A stretch of DNA of 64,000 nt from NCBI GenBank assembly GCA_023614405.1, contig CM042694.1:111722685-111786684 (forward strand). Direction: 5' to 3'. The stretch comes from Avena insularis. Its lineage: Eukaryota > Streptophyta > Magnoliopsida > Poales > Poaceae. Positions 23,841-35,838 of the stretch are shown here, piece by piece. Below the pieces are notes generated by a model that saw nothing but the letters and a program-made list of their open reading frames with translations, did not search any database and was not told where the DNA came from. Position 1 is the first letter of the stretch. The number at the start of each line of letters is the position of its first letter. Made by a program: the position numbers and the translations under genes.

Positions 23841-26762
23841 ACTCCTACTCGTCCTTGAGTAGGTAAGTGATAAAAAGAAATAATAATTTTTGAGGTGACA
23901 TGCACCATCATAAACTTGATCAAAGTATTTGTAAAACATTGATAGCTAGGATCATAGTACTTCAACATAGCATGAAAGATAAAGTTCTAACAATAAGACA
24001 TAGCAACTCTGTTGTAACATGAAAAGGCACAAACAAAAGATTCATTAATAACAATGCTTTGCAAGACGTTTGTTTGTTTCACATAAAGAAAACATAGCAT
24101 AGTGGCATTCAGCTTGTCCCTCATAATGTAGCAAATCATAATTGCATAGGACACCTTCAAAGTTTATAAGGGTGGCTAGATACAAATAGTTTAAGGACAA
24201 GCAATATCAAATTTATGCATCAATCAACAAGTCTTGAGACAATGCACATAGAACTAAGAATGGCCACTATGCTCTCTCAATAGGTGCATAAAGATAGAAG
24301 GTGGAGACTCAACATAAAAGTAAAAGAAAGGCCTTCATAGAAGGAAGCAAGGATTCAAGTTTCATAAAGAGCTTCCTAAAATTATGGTACTTATTAGCTT
24401 TCAGCTCTCATTGCCCCTATCATAAGCATCTTGAAGTGATTAAGGTTAAAGTGAACAAACTATGGAGTATATGCTTGACAATGTATAAGTTGGAAATCTC
24501 ATGTCCCTTGAATATGAGGGTCGCTCCTCATGCTACTCAAGTTTAGTTATCGGTAAGTTCTTGTCATAGTAAGTACATGTGTATCATAGAGAACCGCCAA
24601 TGGGGTACGCTTTGCCCAATGATACGGAAGAATCCCCATATCAAAATGACAAGGCAAGCAGACAACGAGCATCTCAGCAATCTTCTTATTTACCATGGGA
24701 AAATGGTGCTTTTTTCTCTCTTTCATCTTTTCTCATATCTTTTTTTCTATTTTTCTCAATATCTGACTCTTTTTTTACAAGAAGAATGCTTCATAGACAG
24801 CTCATTATGGTTACGCTGCAGGTTTCCACCATGATTAGGCATGGATTAGACCGGCGGCCCAGGCGTTTCTCTAACACATATACATAACTCAATGGACTTA
24901 CAAGCTCCCCTTTCATTTCACACCGACGACATCCATAGACAAAAAGCATGATATCAACTAGGTGCAATGTACAAGTGCAATGTTGAAAGCGTTCCCCATG
25001 ACAGCATGGTTCTGCTAATCCCCAACGTATAAGTGCAAGAATATACAACATAGATGACACAATGGTTCAAGTTTATTAAGTGCAAGAAAAGTAAAGTGTG
25101 CCATCAAGTTCGTGAGAGCTTTAATCACTAATTTTCACATAACAAGTTTAATTCGGAAGGTAGATAAAAACATGAATATACTTGGAATAGCAAATGCTAA
25201 TAGGTAGGTATGGTGGACTCTTTGGAATAACTTGGTTTTATTTGGAGTTGGATGCATGAGTGGAACTCATACTTGGTTATGGAGGCTAGTAAAAGACTAG
25301 GAGCGACCAACTAAGAGAGCAATAATGGCCATAATCATGCAAAGCGACAAAACATTATTAATTAAAGCATAAAGTGATATTGCAAGTCGAAAACTAAAGG
25401 ATCATAGAGGATATGGTGACTTGGTATAGTCTTAACATGGTGTGAGCATGCGCCAAGTCAACCCAAAAATAAAGCATCAAAGGAGAATACCACAATATTA
25501 TGCTTTTATATGCTAAAACAACGCATGAATCTTTCAAGGCACATTAAGCAATCTCAATTGTTTATAACATGTCATGCTACAGCAATAATCACTAAGCATA
25601 AATCCAAAACAATATCAAGCATGACATGACAAGCATAGGCCACAGTCAAAAACAAGCTCCTTATTTACCACTTAAGCATTAACTTTCTACTCTTTTCCAA
25701 TCCAAATCAACCTATTTGAAACAACTCACAAAGGTAATAATAAATAAAGATCAGTGATCTTGTCTCACAAATCCACAAAGAAGAACTAAAAGGTTCTAAG
25801 CTGAAAGCACAAGAAAACTAAGGCTAAACACAGTGCTAGCAAAAGAGAACACGCACAGAACAATAAGAATGAAAACTAGAGTGTTCTAGGCAATGAAAAC
25901 GGAGTGTGTCTCTCTCCAAAAGAAGTGTGTTGGGATCCAACCAACTTATTTAAGCAAACCAAACAAAAGAAAACTAAAAAAAAACAAAGACGCTCCAAGA
26001 AAAACACAATTGTGCATGAAACAATAAAAACAAAGTGTCTAGAAAGACCTGAGATTTTTATTGATGAAGAAGGGGATGCCTTGGACATACCCAAGCTTTA
26101 ACGCTTGTACCTATTAAATATTTCTTGGGGTGATACGGGGTGGCATCCCCAAGATTGAGCTTTTGTCCATTCTTCATCTCATTACATCATTCTTTCCCTA
26201 CACCTGAAAATTTTCCTTCATACAAAACTTCACACAATCTTCATTAGCAACATTAGTGCATTCAAAAGATAATAAACCTTTGGTTCAGTTTCAATACAAG
26301 TAAAACTTACATTAAAACACAAGCTACTGTAGCACTTCCCTTGAAAAGCTCAATTCCCCAAAAAGAACCCAAAAAGGAATCAACAAGAAGCAAATGCAAA
26401 TAATGGCAGAAATCTGTCAAAACAGACTAGGAGGTAAAAACCATTTGTTTCGAAGACCTTATGTTGCTCAAATCAAAAAGTTTTGAACTAAAGAAAGTTA
26501 GATAACAACCTGGGGCAGAAGCACAAAATTTCACACCTCAAAACGACATATAGATATTTTACACATTTTTTTCATAGTGAAGCACAAAAATCTGTTTCGA
26601 GACAGCAACTTTTCCAAGCATTACTTCTCTCTCATTAGAGGTTACTCTTGGCACAAAAAGCAAATAAAAGGGATAATGAGCGGTTATTACAGAGGTAATA
26701 ACTTATAAGACTCATCTAAAACTTTTGGGTTATCTCCCAATAAGTACTTTTCTTTAACGCCT
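23841..26762 (-). other. Noncoding interior of element B
   Basis: About 2.9 kb between the ORF and the polypurine tract. No open frame with a recognised domain exists on either strand (longest about 100 codons at 24579-24887, in a T-rich tract). A block at about 24330-24640 is shared with element G at 39075-39335 and is described separately. A motif reading TTGGGAGATAACCCAAAAG on the minus strand (about 26721-26739) lies just after the ORF stop. Confidence 0.65.
24330..24640 (-). repeat. Internal block shared by elements B and G
   Basis: The plus strand contains ATTATGGTACTTA, ATTGCCCCTATCATAAGC, GTGATTAAGGTTAAA, AAGTACATGTGTATCAT and AGAACCGCCAA in this order. The same series occurs at 39075-39335 in element G. 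The two LTR families are otherwise different, so this internal region is conserved or exchanged. Confidence 0.75.
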
Positions 26763-27560
26763 TTAAGTTAGGCATGATAGTTTGAGAAGATGCTCACATA
26801 AGAAATATGAATTGAAGTAAAAGAGAGCATCGAGAAGCAAATTCAAAGCACATTTAAGTCTAACCCACTTCCTATGCATAGGAATCTTGTAAAGAAATAA
26901 ATCATGAAAGCACAAAGCAACAAGCATAGTAAAGCAAAACAAGTGCAACTTCAAAACTTTCAACATAAAGAGGGGAAACTTAATAATATTGAGATACATA
27001 AGACCATGTTTCCCTCTCTCATAATAACTTTCAGTAGCAACATGAATAAAATTAACAATATAACTATCGCATAAAACATTCTTATCATGAGCCACATGCA
27101 TAAAATGATTATTACTCTCCACATAAGCATATTCATTCTTATTAATTATAGTGGGAGAAAATTCAATAAAATAGCTATAATTATTATTCTCATCACCATA
27201 ATCATCAAATATAGGAGACATATTGTAGTCATAATTAATTTCCTCCTCAATAGTAGGTGGACTGAAAATATCATATTCATCATTGTAATCATCATATTTT
27301 GGAGGTATAGTATCATCAAAGTAAATTTTCTCCTCCGTGCTTGGGGGACTAAAAATATCATGCTCATCAAAACCAGCTTCCCCAAGCTTATACTTTTCCA
27401 TAGCATTAGCAATAATGGTGTTCAAAGAATTCATACTAATAACATTGATATTAGGATGCAAATAAAGTTTCATAGGTTTTTTAATTTTCTCTTCAAATAC
27501 TTCATGTCCTAACTCAAGATAAATACTATAAAGCTCTCTAATTTTGTTGTTGTTTTCCAT
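26763..27560 (-). CDS. 265-aa ORF of element B, acidic repeats plus hydrophobic C-terminus
   Basis: An intact ORF in sense with the element, starting about 145 bp after the PBS where gag would lie. It is not Gag: no CCHC knuckle and no capsid-like sequence is seen. Residues 1-60 are charged and mostly helical in composition. Residues 67-95 and 96-124 are two 29-residue repeats with the core DIFSPP-x-x-E-E-x-I-x-Y and a DDYxDE end, rich in Asp, Glu and Tyr; a third, degenerate unit may follow. Residues about 187-225 and 236-262 are strongly hydrophobic with basic breaks (MHRKW), suggesting membrane segments. I do not recognise a function. It stays open despite roughly 4% LTR divergence. Confidence 0.6.
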   Translation of the reverse strand: MENNNKIRELYSIYLELGHEVFEEKIKKPMKLYLHPNINVISMNSLNTIIANAMEKYKLGEAGFDEHDIFSPPSTEEKIYFDDTIPPKYDDYNDEYDIFSPPTIEEEINYDYNMSPIFDDYGDENNNYSYFIEFSPTIINKNEYAYVESNNHFMHVAHDKNVLCDSYIVNFIHVATESYYERGKHGLMYLNIIKFPLFMLKVLKLHLFCFTMLVALCFHDLFLYKIPMHRKWVRLKCALNLLLDALFYFNSYFLCEHLLKLSCLT

Positions 27561-27705
27561 TAAGCCTAACTAGTGAAAATAAAAACAAGAAACAAAAATA
27601 TATAATTGCAGAATCTAAAAGAAATAACTTCGAGCACTCACACACCAGCTATAGTACTAGAAGATAGCTTAGTAGCCAGAGGATGTGAGTACCTTTTACC
27701 TTACC

Positions 27706-27723
27706 TCCCCGGCAACGGCGCCA
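27706..27723 (-). other. PBS of element B (tRNA-Asp type)
   Basis: On the minus strand, TGGCGCCGTTGCCGGGGA lies 10 bp after the 5' LTR. This is the PBS complementary to the 3' end of tRNA-Asp used by several plant Gypsy elements. It fixes the element's orientation. Confidence 0.88.
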
Positions 27724-27733
27724 GAAAATAGAT

Positions 27734-29140
27734 TGATGTCTACGCACTTCTATTCTTATAGGCAATTGTTGGGCCTCCAAGTGCAGAGGTTTGTAGAACA
27801 ACAACAAGTTTTCCCTTAAGTGGATCACCCAAGGTTTATCGAACTCAGGGAGGAAGTGGTCAAAGGTATCCCTCTCAAGCAACCCTGCAATCAAGATACA
27901 AGAAGTCTCTTGTGTCCCCAACACACCCAATACACTTGTCAGGTGTATAGGTGCACTAGTTCGGCGAAAAGATAGTGAAATACAAGTGTATGGATATAAG
28001 ACAACGGTGCTAGAAAATAGCTTGATGGCGTGGAAGAGACTAAAGGCAATCTAAAATAAAGATGGAAGCAAGCAAACATGTAACAGATCTAATTGCAAAT
28101 GGTGTTTCAATGCTTATAAACAAGTCCTAGGGATCATACTTTCACTAGTGAACACTCTCATATAAATATCTTCTCTTCATGATACTACTCTTAACTACTC
28201 TCCGGTTAGACACTCTAATCCATGGTAGGGTTATAGCAGTACTCCTCAAAGTTTGCTTTCCCCATCTAGATAACCCCACACTGTCACCTTGAGCACTAGA
28301 TGGTTCCAACAAACACCACAATTTCATAGAAACATCCAACTCCAAATATAACTCATAACAAGTATTTATAATCTCTAGCCTAAGTGCCACCATGGTGTGC
28401 ATGCTGTCACTTCCACACACATGGGGAGAGCAGAGATCTATTAAAGCACTTGAGTAGCAAAGTAGATCTACTTGATTACAAAGCTCATGATCACAATATG
28501 ATCATGCATATAGAGAGAGATGAACACATAGCTATCGGTAGAACCCTTAGCCTCGAGGGAGAACTACCCCCTCATCATCATGGGAATCAACAACGTCGAT
28601 GGTGGTGGAGATCGATGGAGATGGCTTCAGGGGCACTTCCCCATCTCGGCAGGGTGCCGGAATAGAGACTTTCTGTCCCTCGAATCTCCCCTTCGGTGGC
28701 GACGGCGCTGCGGAACTTTTCGTGGCTGGAGGCTTGATGATTTAGGGTTTTCATCCCAGGGGCTTCTTATAGGCGAAGGGGCGAGGTTGGTGGAGTGCCA
28801 GGGGGCCCACACCACCTGGTGGCACGGCTAGGGTTCACCCGCGCCACCATATTGTGTGGCCAGGCCCTGGCCCCTCTCCGTCTCGTCTTCTGACTCCGTG
28901 AGTCTTCCGGTAAAATATCGACTTTGGCTTTTGTCCCGTCCAATTATGAGAATATTCATTTTGTGACTTTTCTGAAACCAAAAACAGCAGAAAACAGGCA
29001 ACTGGCACTGTGACATCTTGTTAATAGGTTAGTCCCAGAAAGTGTATAAAAATACTCCAAAGTATGGACAAAATAATAAGAAAGTAGATATTAAATAAGC
29101 ATGGAACGTCAAAAATTATAGATACGTTAGGAAGGCATCA
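27734..29140 (-). repeat. 5' LTR of element B
   Basis: A 1,407-bp LTR, TGATGCCTTCC at 29140 to GACATCA at 27734 on the minus strand. The usual start TGATACGTTGC is altered to TGATGCCTTCC here. It is longer than its partner because of blocks near 28655-28700 and 28755-28840. Confidence 0.9.
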
Positions 29141-29145
29141 CGCGC

Positions 29146-30652
29146 TCTCGTGTGTCAAACGCACCCGCTTCCGCTTGCCCACGTGCGTCTAGTCGCCAGC
29201 CCTGTGCTCGATCTGAGGAGCTCGCCATTGCTGATGTCAGCATGAGGCAGTAATTCCCTTTTGTTTTATTTAAATATTTTCTGTAATTGTTTTTTGGAAA
29301 TATTAATACCCCTATGGGACCAGCCTATCAGATTTTTAATAATTTTGGAAAATGTTTTCTGAAAATAATAAAACCATGACATGTGGGGCTAGATGAAAAA
29401 TCATTTAGATATTCCAAAAATATTTAATTGTTTTAAAATGGATTTAAATTGGAAAAAATTATAACTAATTCATGTTAATTCGGAAAAATATGTATAATAT
29501 ATCAAAATGTCCAGAACGATGATATCTACCTTTTAAAGCTATAGTCATGCATTGTTAAACAACTTCAATTAAGAAGTTAGATATAAGAACAATAGCAACC
29601 CCGTAGGTGCATCTGGGGTTATTCTAGAAATGCCATCTTTAGGGTGTTTCAATCCTAATTAAATTCATGGTCATGTTTAGGATTATAATCCAGAACCCTT
29701 TAACTTGTCATATCATCATTATTGCTTGAGCATTGCATCGACGCCATGTGTTAATTGTTTCCCTCTCTTTGTGGTGTTTTGCTTATTCGTGGAAGAATTT
29801 GAGAACGAGTTTGAGATCGAAGTTAGAGATCAAAACCATTGAAGATCAAAGATCAATATTTGACCAAATGTAATCAAGTCAAGTACAAGGTTGACGAAGA
29901 TCTGCTTATTGGTTATCAACGGGCAAGGGCAAGCATATCCCCACCATTATACAATCCTATGTTTTCAAAAGTATTTCAATTCTTGCCATGATGCATACGA
30001 TTCTACTGTGGTATTTTATCGATAGATACAATATCCTATCTATCGCATGTTACCTTTGAAGCCTATATTACCTGACCCACTACTCCTAGCATAACTAGGG
30101 TTTGGCTTATGAGCATCGCTAGAGCTGCTTATATTTGTCGTGCTTATCCATGCTTAGTTGTTACTGCTGGTCCATCCAGTTGATGAATCAGAGCTGCGAA
30201 TGAACCTAGTATGACATGATGATGTGGTATGATCAGAGATGAAAGTTAAACATGCTAAGGCTTATATGAGAGGCCAAAGTGGGTTGTGGTTATTGCAGTC
30301 CTATTCTTGCCACCACTAGGACCTGAGTTTTTGCCTCCTGAACCAAGACGAGCGTATAGCCACACGGGGTGCTCAAAACCCCTTCGACCAACTAACATAC
30401 CTAGTAGATTCCATGAGTCACATAGTTTGGGCATTCCATTCGGCATACACATAGAAACTGTTTTGAAATATTCAATGGGTGAAGGTGCATCATACAGGGC
30501 ATGGCCAGGACTAGGAGAGGCATGGCCTCCATAATCTTGGTCCCTACACACAACTCTAGGGACCGGCTTCGGGACTCGACCAGTTACTGTGGCATCTCCT
30601 TAGGGCACGACTCATGGTCTCGGCGACAATAAGGTAAAGGTCATGGTCAACC
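29146..30652 (+). repeat. 3' LTR of Gypsy element C, second segment
   Basis: The LTR of C resumes after B with CTCTCGTGTGTC. It is AT-rich to about 29900, then mixed. No gene is visible; overlapping openings at 30255-30551 and 30286-30534 on opposite strands lack domains. CAACC at 30648-30652 is the left TSD of solo LTR E. Confidence 0.6.
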
Positions 30653-32422
30653 CGTAGGGGTTCCGTGCATGAAAACAATAAATTTTTACCCAACGCCCCT
30701 GAACCCCTGAAGTTGCCAGGACCTATCTATTAGTAATACAGTAATAGGAGGGGCTTTTCGCAAAATTACCCTTGAATACCGAAAAGTGTTGTCAACGCTC
30801 AGGAGAGCGTGGTTGATGTAGATGGGCCGAAGCCGACCTCAAGGTCGTGATGAAGTCCTTGCGCTCCTGTGGCTCCAACGACTTGAGTGCCTCAAGTGCG
30901 ACACCTCGCAGGGAGTTACACACGTCCGTGCTCGACAATGACTCCGCTTCCCGATCCAAAGCGATTAGCGGAAGTAGAGCTCTGGATCGAATCTCACATG
31001 ATGACGGCTCATGGTGAAGATGTCTCTCATTCGCGCAGTCTGAACTTGGGACCATAGTCACGAGAGAGAGAGAGAAAGAATAACAATTGGAGGTCTTTCC
31101 AAAAGTGAGAAGACCTTTATTGAATATTGTGTGTATTTATCTGGCCAAATACCCCCACTATATATAGGGGGAGGAGAGGTACTACCTCCCTCAAAGTCCC
31201 GGGGTGGGACTAAAGGAGAGGAGGGGGAGGGGCAGCCGCCGGCCGGCCTTAGTGGGCCCCACGTGGGGGGCTTGGCCCAGCCGTCCACCCCCTTGTCCCT
31301 TCTCCCTCTCTCCTTTACCTAATGGGCCCTCTCCCCTCCGGGAATTGGCCCATTAAGCCTTTTGACCTTTTAAATTGATTTTCTCTTTATTAAATAATTA
31401 TGAATAAATGATTAAATCATTATTTAACATTCATTCACATATTATTCAATCTCCGTGGCTATGGAACACCTTCCACTTCCACTCCGGACATCCTCCAGAC
31501 TTACCGAAACCCTTCCGGTTTTCTCTCTACTATTCTTCGGTGATTCTTCTGATCCTATAAACACTCTCTAAGCATCATCAAGCCCTTAAGCGTGATACCA
31601 CATGGTTCGGGAACACTCCAGACATGGTCAAGACACTCCTGCACCAATGATCGATAGAGGGACCTGGATGGCCATGTGACCCCTGTGCGTTCCACGAAGA
31701 TCTTTTGTCGTTTGAACCGGGACAGTCATGTCTTATTCCCTTTGTATCTCGATACTTGCATTGCCCGAGATCTGATCAATGACATCACCATGCCGTGTTC
31801 AATCTCGTTACTGAAGAATGCTACTTGACTCGTTCCGACAAGTGATATCCCTGTGATCAAATCACACGCTGCGCAACTATTGGATATAACTTCTCCGAGT
31901 GGGCCCTTGAGTATCTTTCCGTCACTTGGACGGACAAATCCTGCTCTTGACATATATTGCCTCTACGGTTTCCTCCGATTACCTGAACACACCTTTATAA
32001 CCACTGTATTACCAAGTGGCGCTTGATGCTATCTAAGCACCCTCGGGAGACAGTGATTGATATAGCCTCACGGTCTAAGGAATAGTCTACGAGGATCCAT
32101 TTCTAATCATCGTAACTTGAACTTTGTGACATGATCGGGTCATGATGTTTAGGTTGGGTATTGGTTCATCATATTATTCTCAGAATGAGTTGGCTCCATT
32201 TCCAACTGGCATAAATGCCACATGATCAGGAAACATGATCATTTGTTGACCAATGAACCAATGACTAGAGTTTCACTGGGAACCCCTGGTTATTTGTATA
32301 TCACACGTGTTTTGATGTTTCCACTCAATATAGTTATATCATGATATAAAACTTAATCATAAACTATATGAAATATGATAATAGTCCTTATTACTATTTG
32401 TCTCTAGGGCATATTTCCAACA
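30653..32422 (-). repeat. Solo LTR E (same family as A), minus strand
   Basis: A single 1,770-bp LTR inverted relative to A. On the minus strand it begins TGTTGGAAATATGCCC at 32422; the other end has decayed from TG to CG. The TSD CAACC at 30648-30652 and 32423-32427 is exact. No PBS, interior or second LTR adjoins it, so it formed by LTR-LTR recombination. The TATA box remains at about 31160 within a TATATATAG run. Confidence 0.92.
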
Positions 32423-32427
32423 CAACC

Positions 32428-32517
32428 ACCCTCTATCAACCTTCTAAGGAAGAGGGCTAATAATATTTGGCATTAAGAGTTGGTTGGTACGTGTGGGTAA
32501 AGTTGTACACCCCTGCA
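32428..32517 (+). repeat. 3' LTR of Gypsy element C, third segment
   Basis: A 90-bp piece between E and D ending GTGGGTAAAGTTGTACACCCCTGCA, a stretch common in chromovirus LTRs. Element D inserted directly after it. The remainder of this LTR is not seen in the window. Confidence 0.5.
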
Positions 32518-34336
32518 TGAAGGAGATAAGCCCTAGAGGCAAATAATAAATATGTTTTTATTTTAATATCTCAATTAGTTCATAATTGTTCCATATTGTG
32601 CGATAACTGTATCAAGTGGAAGCATTGGTACATGTGTGGTATGAAACAAACCAAGTCCCTAGTAGCCTCTATTCATACTAGTTCGTTGGTCAAGCGATGA
32701 TCAAGGTTTCCTGATCATGGGGCATTTATGCCAATTGATAACGAGGTCATATCATTGGTGAATGATGTGATGAACATCACCCAAATATTGCGACACGATC
32801 AAGTTACAGAGTTCATGGTTGCAATAGTTAGAAATGTAGTCTCCTTCTCCTTAGACCGCGAGACCATATCAATCACTATCACCCGAGAATACTTAGATAG
32901 CATCAAACGTCACTTGCGGGAGCGGTGATCATAAAGGTGTGTCCAGGTATTCGGAGGGGCATGTAGAGGAATTATGTGTCAAGAGCGATATTTGTTCACC
33001 CATGTGATGGGTAAGATACATATGGCTGGCTTGGTGATATTACATCCATAATGTTGCAACACGTGACTAGGTCACGAGGATGTAATATCGCGGTAACAAG
33101 TAAAACAGAACTTGTTGGTAACGAGATTGAACAAGGTATGTGATACCAATGATTGGATCTCGGACAAGTCGTATCGAAGAAACAAAAGGAATTGGACTTG
33201 ACGTTTTACGATTCAAATGACAGTGTCATCATGGAATGCAAAGGGGTCATTATGGGCATCCCGGTCCCGCTATTGATCATTGATGGAGATCATGTCTGTG
33301 CCATTCCCGAGCCGTGGGAAAATATACTTAAGGGTACGATGAGCTAGGGATACTCTGTAAGTTGGAATCACCATATGAAATAGAAAAGGAAACCGGAAAA
33401 GTTCCGTGAGAGAACCAGAATCGTTTCGAAGTCGTTCGGAGGAAATCGAAAGGGAACCGAAAGGTGTTTCGGGTCAAATTGGAATTTGTAATATGTATTT
33501 ACATGTTAATTAATGTAATTAATATTAAATATAATATTAAAATATAATTTGAAAAGGTACTCCACTAATGGGCCAAATTCCTAGGAAAAAAGGGCCCATG
33601 AGGGAAAACCGAAAGAGGGAAGGGCCAAGGGCCAATAGGGCCAAGGCCTAGCCGCCACATGGGGCCCACCCGGCCAGCCTAGGTTTATGCACGGGGTGGG
33701 GACCATCCATGGCCGACCGGCCCATGGTGCCCTTAGGGCCCATGGCGCCTCCCCTCCCTCTCTTGTTTAGTCCCACATGGGAAACCCAAAGGGGAGGACA
33801 CACCTCCCTCCCCCTATATAAAGGGGTTCCCATGGGTGGGATTAAACACACGAAAATAGAGAAGTACTTTGGTTGACTTCCTATCCTCTCTCTCTCTCCC
33901 TTGTGACCATGGCCCCATGTATGGGCTGTGTGAACAAGGCGCACCTGCAGCACGCTGTTGCGCTGCAGGGATTCCAAGCCGGAGATCTACTTTCACACTC
34001 CCGACACGGATCAAGGAGCCGGAGGTCGTCATCATACATCGTATGTGTACGAAAACCGCGAGGGGCCACACTTGGGGAACCTTGGATGTCGTGAGACGGA
34101 GCTGCTGCACGATGAAGATGGAGCAAGGGGTGACCTGCGAGGAGCTTCATGACCTTGAGGTCGGCTATGAGTTCGACTACTTCAATCACGTTCCCCTCGG
34201 AATGTTAACCGCGTACGGTCTATAAGGATATGTATTCTATACGCTCTAGTCGTTACTACATTACTACATAGATAGATCTTGGGCGTTAGGAAGTTCCAAC
34301 GTAGGATTTTTTTTGTTTTCTGCTACGGAACCCTTT
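32518..34336 (+). repeat. 5' LTR of element D
   Basis: About 1.82 kb starting TGAAGGAGATAAGCCC and ending near ACGGAACCCTTTAG, where the usual CCCAACA terminus has decayed. A TATA box TATATAAA is at 33815-33822. Clusters of overlapping openings at 33648-34225 on both strands reflect GC-rich R/U5 sequence, not genes. Confidence 0.82.
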
Positions 34337-34338
34337 AG

Positions 34339-34350
34339 TGGTATGAGAGC
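34339..34350 (+). other. PBS of element D
   Basis: TGGTATGAGAGC differs at one base from the initiator tRNA-Met complement TGGTATCAGAGC. Confidence 0.75.
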
Positions 34351-35463
34351 CGATCTATGTGTAGGAGTGTTGTACGGCCAGTATGCACAAGTATTGTGCG
34401 GGCATTGATCCCTTAGTTTTTACCCTCTAACATGTACTTGTCTATATCGCGGTATTGTTTGATGAAGCGGCCCGGACCGACGTTACACGTATTTGTACGC
34501 GAGACTGGTTCCACGCTCGACATACGGCTTGCTCCGTATAAGTGGCTAGCGGATGTCTATCTCTCATTCAATAATTGATATAGCATTCACAACGGAGGGC
34601 CCCGAAAGGGGTGTAGTAGAGACAACTGTTGGATCCATGTTGTGGTTGGAAAGTTCGTAGTTTAGAAATGGTTCTATTACGAAAGCCCTAACAACCACGT
34701 AAAACTTGCAAAAGATAAAGTAGAGGCATCTAACTTTGTTTTGCAGGAGGGCATGTGTTATGATATGCATTGGTCATTACGAAGGTAAAGTAGTTTACTT
34801 TTCTGTTACTAAGTAGTATAGTAATAGTCATCATTCCGATGGACGACCTGCTGGTGGCATCGTGGACTTGGCGTCAAACCAAGGGCAAGATGGAGATCAT
34901 GCCGGAGAGCTCGATGGAGATCAAAGCGCAAGAAGAAGGACCATATCGTATCACAATATACATGTGATGTGGATACCTATTTTACATCTTATTATATGCT
35001 AGTATTAGATACTCAACGGTAGCAAATAAGATAATCCCTAATTAATTCCAATGATAGTGTTCCCCTTGTGTGTGCACCACTAAGAAAGTTCTCCGTTATG
35101 AGGCAGGTCGTGATGATCGTGTGTCAGACATATTTGCGTTTACATACGGTGGGTGTAAGCCATGTTGCACTGCAAATACACACACGTTAGATTTGGCGAG
35201 CGTAGCATGTGTAGACATGGCCTCAAAGCACAAGAGACCAAAAGGTAGAGCATGAGTCACATGGATGATGTGATTGACATTGGGGAATGTCTACCTCTGG
35301 AACTACATTGCCGGCCATGACGATCGGGGGTGGTGTAGCGGATTGGGATCGTGTGATCACTAAAACCGTCCAGGCAATGACAATTTTAGTGGTAGCTCAA
35401 TTAGGATTGAACTCATATTATGAACTTAGTCTAGATGTCTATTTGCAAATATCTTAATAGATC
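34351..35463 (+). other. Untranslated leader of element D
   Basis: Collinear with A's leader, including GGGCATTGAT near 34400 and the AGTATTAGATACTCAACGGT stretch near 35003. It carries no credible ORF. Confidence 0.7.
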
Positions 35464-35838
35464 ATGGCCTATCCCATTGAGGTATTTTGCGACCATGGGA
35501 AATTTCCTGCTTGATGTGGAACTTAGCAAAAGGGTCAAACTTCATATATTAATACCCACACCTGATGGATATCCTCGTAATTAGATGATCTTCTCTTCTT
35601 GATACAATAACCATTAGGAGATAGTCCGATGACTCCACAACAATTTGCAATGGAGGTCATGGATGAAAAGGGTATATGTTAAATATACAAATTTATAAAT
35701 GTAATTTTTGCAAAAACTCATTACAGTTTACAAAGTATTGGATACTTGTCCCGTTTTGTGAAACCAGGATGGTCTGCTTGAGAATTGCTGGAATTGAGGC
35801 AATATGGCATGATGACGGCAAGCAAAATAGTTGATGGC
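35464..35838 (+). pseudogene. Gag start and interior remnant of element D
   Basis: ATG 35464 opens a frame that soon meets stops (TGA near 35512). Only the place and a weak likeness to the A gag start identify it. The rest is noncoding and matches A at about 14470-14640. Most of the gag seen in A is deleted here. Confidence 0.5.

Larger units (their letters stand above)
22529..29140 (-). mobile_element. Non-autonomous Gypsy-type LTR element B
   Basis: Complete 6,612-bp element with a perfect TSD CGCGC (22524-22528, 29141-29145). It reads on the minus strand: 5' LTR 29140-27734, a tRNA-Asp-type PBS, a 265-codon ORF, about 2.9 kb of noncoding DNA, a purine-rich tract and a 3' LTR 23825-22529. 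No Gag, protease, reverse transcriptase or integrase sequence is found, so it must have been moved in trans. The LTRs differ by roughly 4% over the 800 bp I compared by eye. Similar elements are abundant in Triticeae; I am not sure of the family name. Confidence 0.92.
32518..35838 (+). mobile_element. Gag-only Copia element D, 3' part missing
   Basis: D has a 5' LTR, a PBS with one mismatch, a leader collinear with that of A, a decayed gag start and then about 370 bp of interior matching the beginning of A's noncoding region. At 35838 the sequence changes into LTR-like DNA (F). No 3' LTR of D is found later in the window, so the right part is deleted or lies outside. It is more decayed than A. 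Confidence 0.8.

Noticed and set aside
23826..26762. Direct repeats suggesting a CRISPR-like or tandem array
   Set aside because: No regularly spaced repeats are present. The repeated words are AT-rich and irregular, in a plant retrotransposon interior.
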